A stretch of 48,660 nt of DNA from the NCBI GenBank assembly GCA_030706465.1, contig JAUZOM010000006.1:1-48660 (forward strand), written 5' to 3'. How positions within the stretch are numbered: position 1 is the first letter of the stretch; the number at the start of each line of letters is the position of its first letter. Of this stretch, positions 1 to 9,980 are shown in pieces. Below the pieces are notes generated by a model. The model had not been told where the DNA came from. It ran no database searches and saw only the letters and a program-made list of their open reading frames with translations. This DNA comes from Bacteroidota bacterium. Its GTDB lineage: Bacteria > Bacteroidota > Bacteroidia > Bacteroidales > Paludibacteraceae. The position numbers and the translations under genes were made by a program.

Positions 1-1
1 A

Positions 2-328
2 TGTGGCACTTGCCGGAAAGCAGAGAAATGGATGAAATCGAACGGTATCGATTATACCTATCGCCCCATAAAGGAAGAAAATCCGACGAGAGAAGAACTG
101 AAGTTATGGATTCGCAAGAGCGGACTTCCTGTTTCTAAGTTTTTTAACACAAGTGGATTGCTCTATAAAGAACAAAACATGAAGGACAAAGTGAAAGTGT
201 TGTCTGAGGATGAACTGATTGATATCCTGGCTTCGAATGGGTTAATGGTAAAACGCCCGATTTTGCTGGAAGGCGAGACTGTTTTACTTGGCTTTAAAGA
301 GGAAGAATGGGAAACCCTTTTGAAGTGA
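2..328 (+). CDS. ArsC/Spx-like thioredoxin-fold protein (arsenate reductase family), 5'-truncated by window edge
   Basis: Frame 2 reads CGTCRKAEKWMKSNGIDYTYRPIKEENPTREELKLWI..., with a CxxC-type N-terminus and the ArsC-like pattern; open to the window edge, stop at 326-328. Confidence 0.85.
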   Translation, partial: CGTCRKAEKWMKSNGIDYTYRPIKEENPTREELKLWIRKSGLPVSKFFNTSGLLYKEQNMKDKVKVLSEDELIDILASNGLMVKRPILLEGETVLLGFKEEEWETLLK

Positions 329-346
329 AAAGCTAAAGGAAGGTAA

Positions 347-1366
347 TCAATTATTCGTGCAATTCCTGCACATATCGAATAGCTTCCTATCCCGAAGAAT
401 CCTACTTCTGAAATCGAAAGCTTTATTGTTTTGCCAACAATCCAAAAATGAATTGTCAACGATATTTCCAAAAGAATATGCGGACGATTTATCAAAACAA
501 CAAGGTAAAACATCCCCTTGTACATTCACTACCGCACCACTCCACAACCTCCAGCAACGATTGTTTTGATGTCCTTTAATTTTAAATTTACCGTCTTTTC
601 CTTCCTTATAACGAGCATACCGTTTTTTCGTTGTCAATAGTTCATTCCCATTTTCGAAATCATAGAGTTGGGCTGTTTTGAAAGTCAAACGATCGACCTG
701 TAAAGTCTTAGCCAAATTTTGCATTTCTTTCATTTGATGTTCATTGGTCTTTAATACTAAAAATTGAATTTCAATGAAAGGTGTTATTGATTTCAGTTCT
801 TTTTTACATTGAACAAGCTGTTTGATACCATCAATGGCTTTTTGCAGGTTGCCTCCGACACGATAGGTTTCGTAAACTTGCTGAGTGCTCCCATCAATCG
901 ATACGATCAGCTTATCCAAGCCTGAAATAATTATTTCCCGGGCAACCTTTTCATTCAGGAATTGTCCGTTTGTGGAAGTTGAAGAGTAAATATTAGCCTC
1001 ATGAGTTTGTTTAATCAGCTGAAATAATTGTTTGTTGAGGAATGGCTCTCCCTGAAAATAAAGAATCACATGATGTAGGGTAGGCCCCAATTCAGCCAAT
1101 AATTTTGTGTACAGAGTGCAATTAAAAAATGTTTTTTCGGTCTTTAAAGCATTACTTTTCCCCACCGGGCATTCCGGGCAGCGTAGGTTACAAAAGTTGG
1201 TGGTTTCTATTGAAATAAAAAATGGATATATATTCTTTCTCTTTTGAATTTTAAAAAATGAAAGCAGGTATGAATTAACCAGTTTTAATCCGTTAATTAT
1301 TTTAGGAATAGATAAATAACGGATTGGGACAATCAGGAGCTGAATTTTAAGATAGAGTAGTTTCAT
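347..1366 (-). CDS. Radical SAM/SPASM domain protein
   Basis: 339 aa; CNLRCPECPVG (CxxxCxxC) radical SAM motif and C-terminal cysteines CCFDK / MCRNC typical of SPASM. Confidence 0.88.
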   Translation of the reverse strand: MKLLYLKIQLLIVPIRYLSIPKIINGLKLVNSYLLSFFKIQKRKNIYPFFISIETTNFCNLRCPECPVGKSNALKTEKTFFNCTLYTKLLAELGPTLHHVILYFQGEPFLNKQLFQLIKQTHEANIYSSTSTNGQFLNEKVAREIIISGLDKLIVSIDGSTQQVYETYRVGGNLQKAIDGIKQLVQCKKELKSITPFIEIQFLVLKTNEHQMKEMQNLAKTLQVDRLTFKTAQLYDFENGNELLTTKKRYARYKEGKDGKFKIKGHQNNRCWRLWSGAVVNVQGDVLPCCFDKSSAYSFGNIVDNSFLDCWQNNKAFDFRSRILRDRKLFDMCRNCTNN

Positions 1367-1494
1367 TAAAATTTTAAGAGATAAACAAAAGGACTAATAA
1401 CTTGTTATTGAATGCATAGAGTCTTTTCTTATACGGTATTAACAAAAAATGTCAAAATCGATTACAAAGTAAGCTAAAATTCGTTGAAAGATTG

Positions 1495-1502
1495 TATATT
1501 TG
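1495..1502 (+). promoter_or_regulatory. Bacteroidota-type -7 box TATATTTG upstream of the TPR lipoprotein gene
   Basis: Match to the TAnnTTTG consensus about 55 nt upstream of the ATG. Confidence 0.5.
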
Positions 1503-1557
1503 CGCTCTGAATAATCAAAATAGAAATTATATAATTTATTACTAAAAAAACAACGTT

Positions 1558-3261
1558 ATGAAAAAGCAATTATTTTTCGCGGTTTCGATGGTGTTTGCGT
1601 TAGTCTTGAGTTCCTGTAGCAAAGACTTGACCGCATTAGATCCTAGCTTATTTAAATGTAATCCCAATCCACTTGAAGTAAAAGGGGGAAAAGTTGATGC
1701 TACTGTTACAGGAACCTTTCCTGTTAAGTACTTTAATAAGAATGCTGTAGTTACTGTCACTCCTGTTTTAAAATTTGAAGGAAAAGAAGTTAAAGGTACA
1801 CCCGTTGTTTTTCAAGGAGAAAAAGTGAAAGGAAATGATCAAACTATAGCCTATAAGACAGGTGGAAATTATTCATTAAAGGCGTCGTTCGATTATGTTC
1901 CGGAAATGATAAAATCTGAACTCTATCTTGAATTTAGTATCGCCCAGAAGAGCAAAACTTATCAAATTCCAAGTGTTAAAGTTGCTGATGGCGTTATTGC
2001 TACTTCCCAATTAGTTTCGACGAATCCATCCGAATTAACTTCCGTAATTATACCGGATAAATTCCAACGTGTTATTCAACAACAACAAGAAGCCGATATT
2101 ATGTTCCTGATACAACAATCAAAGCTTCGTAAGAGTGAAACTAATTCAGCAGACATGATTTCACTGACTAAGAAAATCAAAGAAGTAAAAGAAACACCAA
2201 GCGAAAAAGTTTCCTCTTTTGATTTATCTGCTTATGCTTCTCCGGAAGGCCCTTTGAAACTGAATACCAACTTAGCCGAAAGTCGTGAAAAAGTTACGGC
2301 AGACTTTATGAAAAAGGCTATGAAAAAACTGAAAACCAGTATAAATCTTAATTCCAAATTTACACCGGAAGATTGGGCCGGATTCCAGGCATTAATGGAA
2401 AAATCGAATATTCAGGATAAGCAGGTTATTTTACGTGTCTTGACAATGTATAACGACCCTGAAGAACGTGAACGTCAGATTAAAAATCTTTCTGTAGCTT
2501 TCAAACAAATCGCTGAAGAAATTCTTCCTCAACTACGTCGTTCTAAATTGAAATTGACTGTAGATGTTACCGGTAAATCGGATGAAGAAATTGCAAAACT
2601 GGCAAAAGATGATGCTTCAAAACTAACGGTTGATGAGTTGCTTTATGCAGCCACATTAACCAATGATTTGAGCGAAAAGGCTACAATTTATCAAAAAGTA
2701 ACTGAACTTTTCCCAACCGATGTACGTGGTTTTAATAACTTAGGTTCAGTGAAATACCAACAGGGTAATGTTGAAGATGCTTCACGGTACTTTGCAAAAG
2801 CATTGGAAATCGATCCAACATCAGCCGATGTGAATTTTAATGCCGGTTTAGGCTCTTTGGCAAAAAATGATTTAGGAAAAGCCGAAGAATACTTTGGAAA
2901 AGCAGCCGGAACAACAGGTAACGTTGGTCAGGGATTGGGTACAATCAATATAATCAGAGGTGATTATTCTAAAGCAAAGTCTTATTTTGGCTCAACAGCA
3001 ACTAATAATGCAGCATTATTACAAATTCTGAATGCCGATTACAGTGGAGCCCGTAATACCTTGTCAGCTGTTGCAAAACCAAATGCAACAACTTCATATC
3101 TCGGAGCCATAATCGGGGCACGTACCAATGATCGTGATGCAGTTTACAGCAATTTAAAAAATGCCGTTAAACAAGATGGATCATATGCTTCGAAAGCAGT
3201 TAAAGACATTGAGTTCTCAAAATTTGCTACTGATGAGACATTTCTTTCAATTGTGAAGTAA
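1558..3261 (+). CDS. TPR-containing lipoprotein with an OmpA-like YASPEG segment
   Basis: 567 aa; lipobox LSSCSKD; SAYASPEGPLKLNTNLAESREK segment; TPR repeats NNLGSVKYQQGNVEDASRYFAKALEIDPTSADVNFNAGLGSL. Confidence 0.75.
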   Translation: MKKQLFFAVSMVFALVLSSCSKDLTALDPSLFKCNPNPLEVKGGKVDATVTGTFPVKYFNKNAVVTVTPVLKFEGKEVKGTPVVFQGEKVKGNDQTIAYKTGGNYSLKASFDYVPEMIKSELYLEFSIAQKSKTYQIPSVKVADGVIATSQLVSTNPSELTSVIIPDKFQRVIQQQQEADIMFLIQQSKLRKSETNSADMISLTKKIKEVKETPSEKVSSFDLSAYASPEGPLKLNTNLAESREKVTADFMKKAMKKLKTSINLNSKFTPEDWAGFQALMEKSNIQDKQVILRVLTMYNDPEERERQIKNLSVAFKQIAEEILPQLRRSKLKLTVDVTGKSDEEIAKLAKDDASKLTVDELLYAATLTNDLSEKATIYQKVTELFPTDVRGFNNLGSVKYQQGNVEDASRYFAKALEIDPTSADVNFNAGLGSLAKNDLGKAEEYFGKAAGTTGNVGQGLGTINIIRGDYSKAKSYFGSTATNNAALLQILNADYSGARNTLSAVAKPNATTSYLGAIIGARTNDRDAVYSNLKNAVKQDGSYASKAVKDIEFSKFATDETFLSIVK

Positions 3262-3281
3262 TTAACTAAATGATATTTTTA

Positions 3282-3317
3282 AAAGTCCGATGCAGACATT
3301 GCACCGGACTTTTTTTG
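3282..3317 (+). terminator. Rho-independent terminator
   Basis: aaagtccg-atgcagacattgcac-cggacttttttt hairpin plus T tract. Confidence 0.8.
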
Positions 3318-3463
3318 TTCCCCTACTTGCTACGCATCAGTTATTTAACGAATAAGATTAATAATTCCTACTGATTGATTATTAAATCAAGATTTTTCAC
3401 AGATTTAATGAACATTATAAGATATTATTCTCAACAACATTTTCATTTTCGGGCATTTAACTG

Positions 3464-3471
3464 TATCTTTG
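3464..3471 (+). promoter_or_regulatory. -7 box TATCTTTG upstream of rsfS
   Basis: TAnnTTTG consensus 37 nt before the likely ATG. Confidence 0.5.
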
Positions 3472-3507
3472 TAACCATTTTAAAAATTAAAATAATTGGA
3501 TAACAGA

Positions 3508-3867
3508 ATGCAGGAAAACGAACAAATTGTAAATAAAATTGTTGAAGGAATACAGGAACGAAAAGGGAAAAACATAGTAGTTGTTAACCTTGAAAAATTG
3601 CAGGAAGCTCCTTGCAGTTATTTTGTAATTTGTGAGGGAGATTCGAATATACATGTTAATGCCATTGCACAATCAATTAAGGATTATGTGCGCGAACAGA
3701 TTCAAGTAAAACCATACGCAACGGATGGTTTTCTTAATTGTGAATGGATTGCGATGGATTATGGCCAAATTATTGTACATGTATTTCAACGTTCCACAAG
3801 AGAATTTTATGATATCGAACATTTGTGGTCCGATGCTGATTTGAAGAAATTGGAGGATGTTCTCTGA
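3508..3867 (+). CDS. rsfS: Ribosome silencing factor (Iojap family)
   Basis: IVEGIQERKGKNIVVVNLEKLQEAPCSYFVICEGDSNIHVNAIAQSI...; ATG at 3508 preferred over TTG at 3496. Confidence 0.93.
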   Translation: MQENEQIVNKIVEGIQERKGKNIVVVNLEKLQEAPCSYFVICEGDSNIHVNAIAQSIKDYVREQIQVKPYATDGFLNCEWIAMDYGQIIVHVFQRSTREFYDIEHLWSDADLKKLEDVL

Positions 3868-3958
3868 TTTCTTTTTGATTAATATAGTCTTATCAAAACC
3901 AAGGAATGAGTTTTTTGTTTTATATATAAGTAAACAACAAGATAACAATAGGAAAATA

Positions 3959-6100
3959 ATGGAAAATAAAATCCCGAATCAGAATCCTGTTAAGCCAACG
4001 GGTAAATTCCCCAAATTCAATATTTCATGGATTTATGGTATCATCATTTTAGTTTTGCTTGGTTCTTACTTTTTTAATGAGAACACACCAACTAAAGAAG
4101 TCCCATTTACTACTTTTAAGGAGTATGTTAAGCAAGGAATGATAGCTAAAGTAAATGTATATAATTCCAAAAATGTTGTAGAAGCACAATTAATTGATTA
4201 TTCTAAAGTCTCCGCTGATACAGTTGCTTTAAGAAAAATTTTTGGGGAGAAATACAAATTATTGGCTTTAAACCCTAAAGTCCTGAAGGATTCGTTAACA
4301 AAGAGAGATACGCAAACCCTGAAGAAGGTTTATGGAGATAAATATGACGCTTATGCAAAAGAGCGTCTTATTACCGTAAGCGTTCCTTCTGAAGAATTTT
4401 CAAGATTTATACAGACTGCAGAAGATAAATACGGATTTAAGGGAAGTGTAGAGTATAAGGAAAGCAGAAATTATTTTGATGTTTTCTTATATAGTATTCT
4501 GCCATTTCTTCTATTAATTTTATTTTTTGTGTTTATGAACCGCAGAATGTCCGGACAAATGGGCGGAAGTGCCGGGGGGGGTATTTTTAATGTGGGAAAA
4601 TCAAAAGCCCAACTCTTTGATAAAGGCGATACCTCGAATAAAATAACGTTTAAAGATGTGGCAGGACTGGCTGAAGCAAAACAGGAGATAGAAGAAATTG
4701 TTGCATTTCTTAAAAATCCATCAAAATATACGGAGTTAGGTGGTAAAATACCTAAAGGAGCCTTACTTGTAGGTCCTCCGGGAACAGGAAAAACATTACT
4801 GGCAAAAGCAGTTGCTGGTGAAGCTGATGTTCCGTTTTTTTCGATGTCAGGATCTGATTTTGTGGAAATGTTTGTGGGTGTAGGAGCTTCGCGAGTTCGT
4901 GACTTGTTCCGTCAGGCAAAAGAGAAGGCTCCCTGCATAATATTTATAGATGAAATAGATGCTGTTGGCCGTGCTCGCGGTAAAAACCCGAACATGGGAA
5001 GTAATGATGAGCGTGAAAATACGTTGAACCAATTGCTTACCGAAATGGATGGATTTGGTTCGAATAGCGGTGTGATAATTTTAGCCGCCACTAACCGGGC
5101 GGATATTTTGGATAAAGCTTTGCTTCGTGCCGGACGTTTCGACCGTCAGATTCATGTTGATTTACCGGATGTGAATGAAAGAAAGCAAATTTTTAATGTT
5201 CATCTTCGTCCAATAAAAATAAACGAGACGGTTGATGTTAATTTCCTTGCAAGGCAGACTCCGGGATTCTCTGGGGCTGATATTGCAAATGTATGTAACG
5301 AGGCAGCTCTGATTGCAGCCCGGAAGAATAAAACATTTGTAGAAAAGCAAGATTTTCTGGATGCGGTTGATCGAATTGTCGGAGGCTTGGAAAAGAAAAC
5401 TAAAATCACAACTGTAGCTGAAAAGAAATCAATAGCTTATCACGAAGCAGGTCATGCAACCATTAGTTGGATGCTGGAACATGCCAACCCCTTGGTTAAA
5501 GTAACAATTGTACCAAGAGGGGAAGCGTTGGGAGCTGCCTGGTACTTACCGGAAGAACGGCAGTTAACAAACAAAGAACATATGTTGGACGAAATGTGCT
5601 CTACGTTAGGTGGTCGTGCAGCAGAAGAAGTGTTTTTGCATCAAATGTCTACAGGGGCTATCAATGATTTGGAACGTGTTACTAAAAGAGCCTATGCTAT
5701 GGTTGCTTATTTTGGGATGAGTGACAAATTAGCCAATATGAGCTACTATGATTCAACAGGAAATTCGGATTACGGGTTTACAAAGCCGTACAGCGAAAAA
5801 ACGGCTGAATTGATAGATTCTGAGGCTAAAAATATTGTGGCCGTTGAATATGAACGTGCAAAGAAAATACTGGATGATCATGCTGCGGGACACAATGAAT
5901 TGGCAGAATTATTGATTGAAAAGGAAGTTATATTTGCAGAGGACCTGGAAAGAATATTTGGAAAACGTCCATGGACCTCGAGAAGTGATGAATTGATGGC
6001 TCAGAATGGTGAATCAGAAAAATTGGAAGAATCAAATCCTAAGATCGAGGAACCAACAGAGGCGGTATCAACTCAAAGCAAAGAAGAAAATGCCGACTAA
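3959..6100 (+). CDS. ftsH: ATP-dependent zinc metalloprotease FtsH
   Basis: Walker [14 protein letters not shown] zinc motif, TM segments; ATG at 3959 preferred to the ORF start at 3857. Confidence 0.97.
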   Translation: MENKIPNQNPVKPTGKFPKFNISWIYGIIILVLLGSYFFNENTPTKEVPFTTFKEYVKQGMIAKVNVYNSKNVVEAQLIDYSKVSADTVALRKIFGEKYKLLALNPKVLKDSLTKRDTQTLKKVYGDKYDAYAKERLITVSVPSEEFSRFIQTAEDKYGFKGSVEYKESRNYFDVFLYSILPFLLLILFFVFMNRRMSGQMGGSAGGGIFNVGKSKAQLFDKGDTSNKITFKDVAGLAEAKQEIEEIVAFLKNPSKYTELGGKIPKGALLVGPPGTGKTLLAKAVAGEADVPFFSMSGSDFVEMFVGVGASRVRDLFRQAKEKAPCIIFIDEIDAVGRARGKNPNMGSNDERENTLNQLLTEMDGFGSNSGVIILAATNRADILDKALLRAGRFDRQIHVDLPDVNERKQIFNVHLRPIKINETVDVNFLARQTPGFSGADIANVCNEAALIAARKNKTFVEKQDFLDAVDRIVGGLEKKTKITTVAEKKSIAYHEAGHATISWMLEHANPLVKVTIVPRGEALGAAWYLPEERQLTNKEHMLDEMCSTLGGRAAEEVFLHQMSTGAINDLERVTKRAYAMVAYFGMSDKLANMSYYDSTGNSDYGFTKPYSEKTAELIDSEAKNIVAVEYERAKKILDDHAAGHNELAELLIEKEVIFAEDLERIFGKRPWTSRSDELMAQNGESEKLEESNPKIEEPTEAVSTQSKEENAD

Positions 6101-6728
6101 TTCGTCCCGTCATATAATTTTGCAGAAAATAGTGGAAGCCAGTAAAAGACGGCTTCCACTTGCAAATATTACAAGTGCAGATCAGGATGAAATTTACAGG
6201 CCAATCCTTCCAGATGCTATAACCTGTTTCAAAAATGAACTGGAAGCAATCAAAGGACAATGTATCCTTTGTGAAGACGAATTGGCCTTATATACAAAAC
6301 TAAGATTGTTTATTCTAAAAAACAATTTCTCTTATCTTTATTGCCTGGATTCATACATAGCAGATCGGCTTAAAGTATATGATATACCGTTTTCAAAAGC
6401 TGAAACTGACTTTGAAAGTATGGAAGCTGGAGTTACAGGATGTGAGTTTTTAGTGGCGCGAACCGGAAGCGTATTAGTCTCGGCTGCATCAAAGTCAGGA
6501 AGACAAATGAACGTATTTCCACCTGTTCATATTGTATTAGCACATGTATCACAACTTGTACATTATCCGGAAGACGCTTTAGTTGCCATCCAGAAGAAAT
6601 ATAGAGCATCTCTGCCATCATCCATATCAACCATTACGGGTCCCAGCCGGACAGCAGATATTGAAAAAACGTTGGTTCTTGGTGCACATGGTCCAAAAGA
6701 ATTTGTGGTTTTTCTATGCAAAGAATAA
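6090..6728 (+). CDS. LUD domain (LutC/YkgG family) protein
   Basis: [14 protein letters not shown]...; EAGVTGCEFLVARTGSVLVSAASKSGRQMNVFPPVHIVLA typical of YkgG/LutC; start overlaps the ftsH end by 11 nt. Confidence 0.85.
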   Translation: MPTNSSRHIILQKIVEASKRRLPLANITSADQDEIYRPILPDAITCFKNELEAIKGQCILCEDELALYTKLRLFILKNNFSYLYCLDSYIADRLKVYDIPFSKAETDFESMEAGVTGCEFLVARTGSVLVSAASKSGRQMNVFPPVHIVLAHVSQLVHYPEDALVAIQKKYRASLPSSISTITGPSRTADIEKTLVLGAHGPKEFVVFLCKE

Positions 6729-6906
6729 AGTTTTGCTACCTTTGTGTTGTCTAATCTTATTCTTTCTCACAATTATCGAAATCAGTAATTTTGAACATTG
6801 AAATATCTGTTTTGATATAATTTTTATCCGGAATTAAATAAAAATTTCCTATAATAATTTGTCGATTCGGTAAATCTATTTTGTTTAATCATTCAAAAAC
6901 ATTTAA

Positions 6907-7809
6907 ATGAAACTATTTAATTCGATCCTTTATTCATTAGTATTAACAGTTACTCTTTTTTCATGTGCTCCAATTTATAAATGCGGAGAACCCAAACCAG
7001 CAAAGAAACTATTTCTTCCCAAAGCAATACTTAACGTCATAAATGAAAGAGATTCATTGTGTTCCACTTTATCAGCAAGAAATAATGAAATTTATAACCT
7101 TAAGAAAGATACTACAAACTTAAATAAGGATATAATGAATCTTGAAAAACGATATAGTGATTTGACGAATGACAAATTATCGCAATCAGAACAATTTAAT
7201 GCTGCTTTGAAAAAAAAGACTGATGAGTTAAAACAAAAATCAGATGAATTAATAGCCAAAGAAAAACTTTTGAGTGATAGGGAAAGTGCTTTAAATGACA
7301 TGAGAAAAATCATTGCGCGTCAGGACTCAATAACTGGTCGTTTAAATAAGATACTGCGTGATGCTCTATTAGGTTTTAAATCGGATGAGCTTTCTGTAGA
7401 AATAAAAAATGGTAAAGTTTATGTTTCTATGTCTGACAAACTACTTTTCAAATCCGGAAGTGCAGCTATTGAAGCAAAAGGGATTGATGCCATTAAAGTC
7501 CTTGCAGATGTGTTGAATAAAAATAATGACATTGATATATTAGTTGAAGGCCATACAGATAATATTCCTATTAAAACGGCCCAATACCATGACAATTGGG
7601 ATTTGAGTGCAGCCAGGGCCATTTCTATTGTTAGAATATTGACCGATGATTACAAAATACAGCCAACACGTCTAACAGCGTCAGGGAAGGGCGAATTTAC
7701 ACCTCGGGCCTCTAACGCAACCCCTGAAGGAAGAGCTCGTAACCGAAGAACCGAAATTATTTTGTCTCCTAAGCTTGATGAGCTTATGAAGCTACTCAAA
7801 ACTAATTAA
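6907..7809 (+). CDS. OmpA-family peptidoglycan-binding lipoprotein with coiled coil
   Basis: Lipobox LFSCAP; coiled-coil stretch; OmpA motif LVEGHTDNIPIKTAQYHDNWDLSAARAISIVRIL. Confidence 0.88.
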   Translation: MKLFNSILYSLVLTVTLFSCAPIYKCGEPKPAKKLFLPKAILNVINERDSLCSTLSARNNEIYNLKKDTTNLNKDIMNLEKRYSDLTNDKLSQSEQFNAALKKKTDELKQKSDELIAKEKLLSDRESALNDMRKIIARQDSITGRLNKILRDALLGFKSDELSVEIKNGKVYVSMSDKLLFKSGSAAIEAKGIDAIKVLADVLNKNNDIDILVEGHTDNIPIKTAQYHDNWDLSAARAISIVRILTDDYKIQPTRLTASGKGEFTPRASNATPEGRARNRRTEIILSPKLDELMKLLKTN

Positions 7810-7856
7810 ATATATTCCTGTTTTTTATACTTGCATTCTAATACTATTGAATATTC

Positions 7857-8681
7857 ATGAATAACTTTGTAAAACGAACGCTGAGCGGATTTCTTTTTGT
7901 TTTGCTGATTGTGGGTTCGATATTGCTAAGTAGCCTTACTTTTGCTCCTGTTTTTGCATTCATCTGTGCTTGGTCAGTTTACGAATTTCATAAGTTGTCA
8001 AATAAGCAGCCAACAGTAATGGTAAATCCATTGATAGGCTTAATTGGTGGTGTGTTACTTTTTCTTTGTTCTTATTTATATGCCTCGGGGATATGGCGTT
8101 ATCCTGTTTATTCTATATATGGCTTTTATATAGTATTGGTTTTAATCTCTGAATTGTATCGACGGAAGGAAAATCCGCTTCATAATTGGGCTTATTTTAT
8201 TTTGGGTCAGATTTTTATTGCTCTTCCATTCTCAATATTGAATTTTATCCTGTTTATTGATAAGTGGCAACCTCTTCTTCTTTTAGCAGTCTTTGTTACT
8301 ATTTGGGTCAATGATACGGGCGCTTATCTTACAGGTGTTACATTTGGAAGACATCGTTTGTTTGAACGGATTTCGCCCAAAAAATCGTGGGAAGGTTTTA
8401 TAGGTGGAGCATTGGCAGCTTTACTTTCGGGTTATGTGTTTTCATTGTTTATTCCTCAGATAAGTTTATTTAACTGGTTTATCTTCTCCGAAATAATTGT
8501 GATTTTCGGCACTTTTGGGGATTTGATAGAATCATTAATGAAACGAACTGTTGATGTTAAGGATTCGGGAAATGTGATACCAGGGCACGGTGGTCTGCTT
8601 GATCGGTTTGACAGTATGCTTTTGGCTGCACCTGTTATTTTCATATATTTGAGTTTCTTATTTAATCAGGTCCTCAAATAA
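7857..8681 (+). CDS. cdsA: Phosphatidate cytidylyltransferase
   Basis: Multi-TM; SPKKSWEGFIGG and GDLIESLMKRTVDVKDSGNVIPGHGGLLDRFDS CdsA signature. Confidence 0.94.
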   Translation: MNNFVKRTLSGFLFVLLIVGSILLSSLTFAPVFAFICAWSVYEFHKLSNKQPTVMVNPLIGLIGGVLLFLCSYLYASGIWRYPVYSIYGFYIVLVLISELYRRKENPLHNWAYFILGQIFIALPFSILNFILFIDKWQPLLLLAVFVTIWVNDTGAYLTGVTFGRHRLFERISPKKSWEGFIGGALAALLSGYVFSLFIPQISLFNWFIFSEIIVIFGTFGDLIESLMKRTVDVKDSGNVIPGHGGLLDRFDSMLLAAPVIFIYLSFLFNQVLK

Positions 8682-8733
8682 CTGATTGAATTGTCGGAAA
8701 GAAAGTATGAACTCTTTATAATTTAGAAATACT

Positions 8734-9900
8734 ATGGAATTTGATTTTGAAGAAATACGTTGTTATAAGAACGAAGAAGTTCATGACGTTTTGGAACGTC
8801 TAAGTAGTGAAAAGCAATTTATGAAGGTATTAAGTACTGTCTATCCGCTTTTACCTAAAGAATTTATTAAACAACGGTTGATGGGTTTTCAATCCAGTTA
8901 TGCTTTTCAAAAGGAAATGGTTTATCCTTTTTTGCAATATTTGGAAGCAAATATGACTTTAGGGATAAAACTAAACGGACTTGAGAAAATTGATATTTCA
9001 AAATCATATTTGTATATTTCAAACCATCGTGATATTATTCTCGATTCTGCTTTTCTTTGCGGTAAATTTATTGAAAGAAATATGGATACAGTCCAGATTG
9101 CGATTGGAGATAATTTGTTGATTTACCCATGGATTAAAGATTTGGTGCGCGTAAACAAAAGCTTTATCGTAAAACGAGGTTTAAGTGCCCGTCAGATCTT
9201 GGAAAGTTCAAAATGCTTGTCAGCTTATATTGCCCATGTTATTGATGGAAACCAATCCATATGGCTTGCACAACGAGAAGGACGTGCCAAAGACTCAAAC
9301 GATCGAACCCAGGAAAGTTTATTGAAAATGCTCAATATGTTTGGAACGGGCAGTTTTATTGAAAATCTTACCAAATTAAATATTTGCCCGTTAAGTATTT
9401 CATATGAATATGACCCCTGTGATTTCCTCAAGGCAAAGGAGATGCAACAGCGGCGCGATGATGTAGGTTTCAAAAAGAATCCCCAGGATGATTTACTTAA
9501 TATGAAAACGGGTGTTATGGGCTACAAGGGCAAAGTTGTTTATGAAATAACCGGGGATATAAGTAATGAATTGAAAATAATTGCAACTGAAACTTCCAAT
9601 AGAAATGAGCAGATAACTCTCGTTGCCGAATTGATTGATAAACGTATACATGCTAATTATACTATATTCGCAAATAATAAAATAGCCTATGACATACTTA
9701 AAAACTCGAGGTTGTTTTCAAGTGAGTATACGCAGAAAGAGGAAACGGATTTTGAAAAATATTTATCCTTGCAAATTGGGAAAATAGATCTGGAAAATAA
9801 AGATGAATCGTTCTTAAGGGCGAGGTTGCTCGAAATGTATGCCAATCCACTTATAAATAAGCTTAATACCTCCTCAAACTATTTAGAGGAGGGTGAATAA
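8734..9900 (+). CDS. 1-acyl-sn-glycerol-3-phosphate acyltransferase-like (PlsC domain)
   Basis: SNHRDIILD (HX4D) and REGRAKDSN motifs. Confidence 0.8.
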   Translation: MEFDFEEIRCYKNEEVHDVLERLSSEKQFMKVLSTVYPLLPKEFIKQRLMGFQSSYAFQKEMVYPFLQYLEANMTLGIKLNGLEKIDISKSYLYISNHRDIILDSAFLCGKFIERNMDTVQIAIGDNLLIYPWIKDLVRVNKSFIVKRGLSARQILESSKCLSAYIAHVIDGNQSIWLAQREGRAKDSNDRTQESLLKMLNMFGTGSFIENLTKLNICPLSISYEYDPCDFLKAKEMQQRRDDVGFKKNPQDDLLNMKTGVMGYKGKVVYEITGDISNELKIIATETSNRNEQITLVAELIDKRIHANYTIFANNKIAYDILKNSRLFSSEYTQKEETDFEKYLSLQIGKIDLENKDESFLRARLLEMYANPLINKLNTSSNYLEEGE

Positions 9901-9910
9901 TTCGTAAATA

Positions 9911-9948
9911 AAAAAACGTGTTCTAAATCTTGGAACACGTTTTTTTTG
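9911..9948 (+). terminator. Bidirectional-looking Rho-independent terminator
   Basis: aaaaaacgtgttc-taaatcttg-gaacacgttttttttg. Confidence 0.88.
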
Positions 9949-9980
9949 TTTGTTTAACTCCATTTTATCGCAATAACCGT

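Noticed and set aside
163-525. 120-aa minus-strand ORF
   Set aside because: Overlaps both the ArsC-like CDS and the 3' end of the radical SAM gene; no family resemblance.
3857-3958. N-terminal extension of ftsH ORF overlapping rsfS
   Set aside because: Non-conserved residues; ATG 3959 gives the normal FtsH N-terminus.
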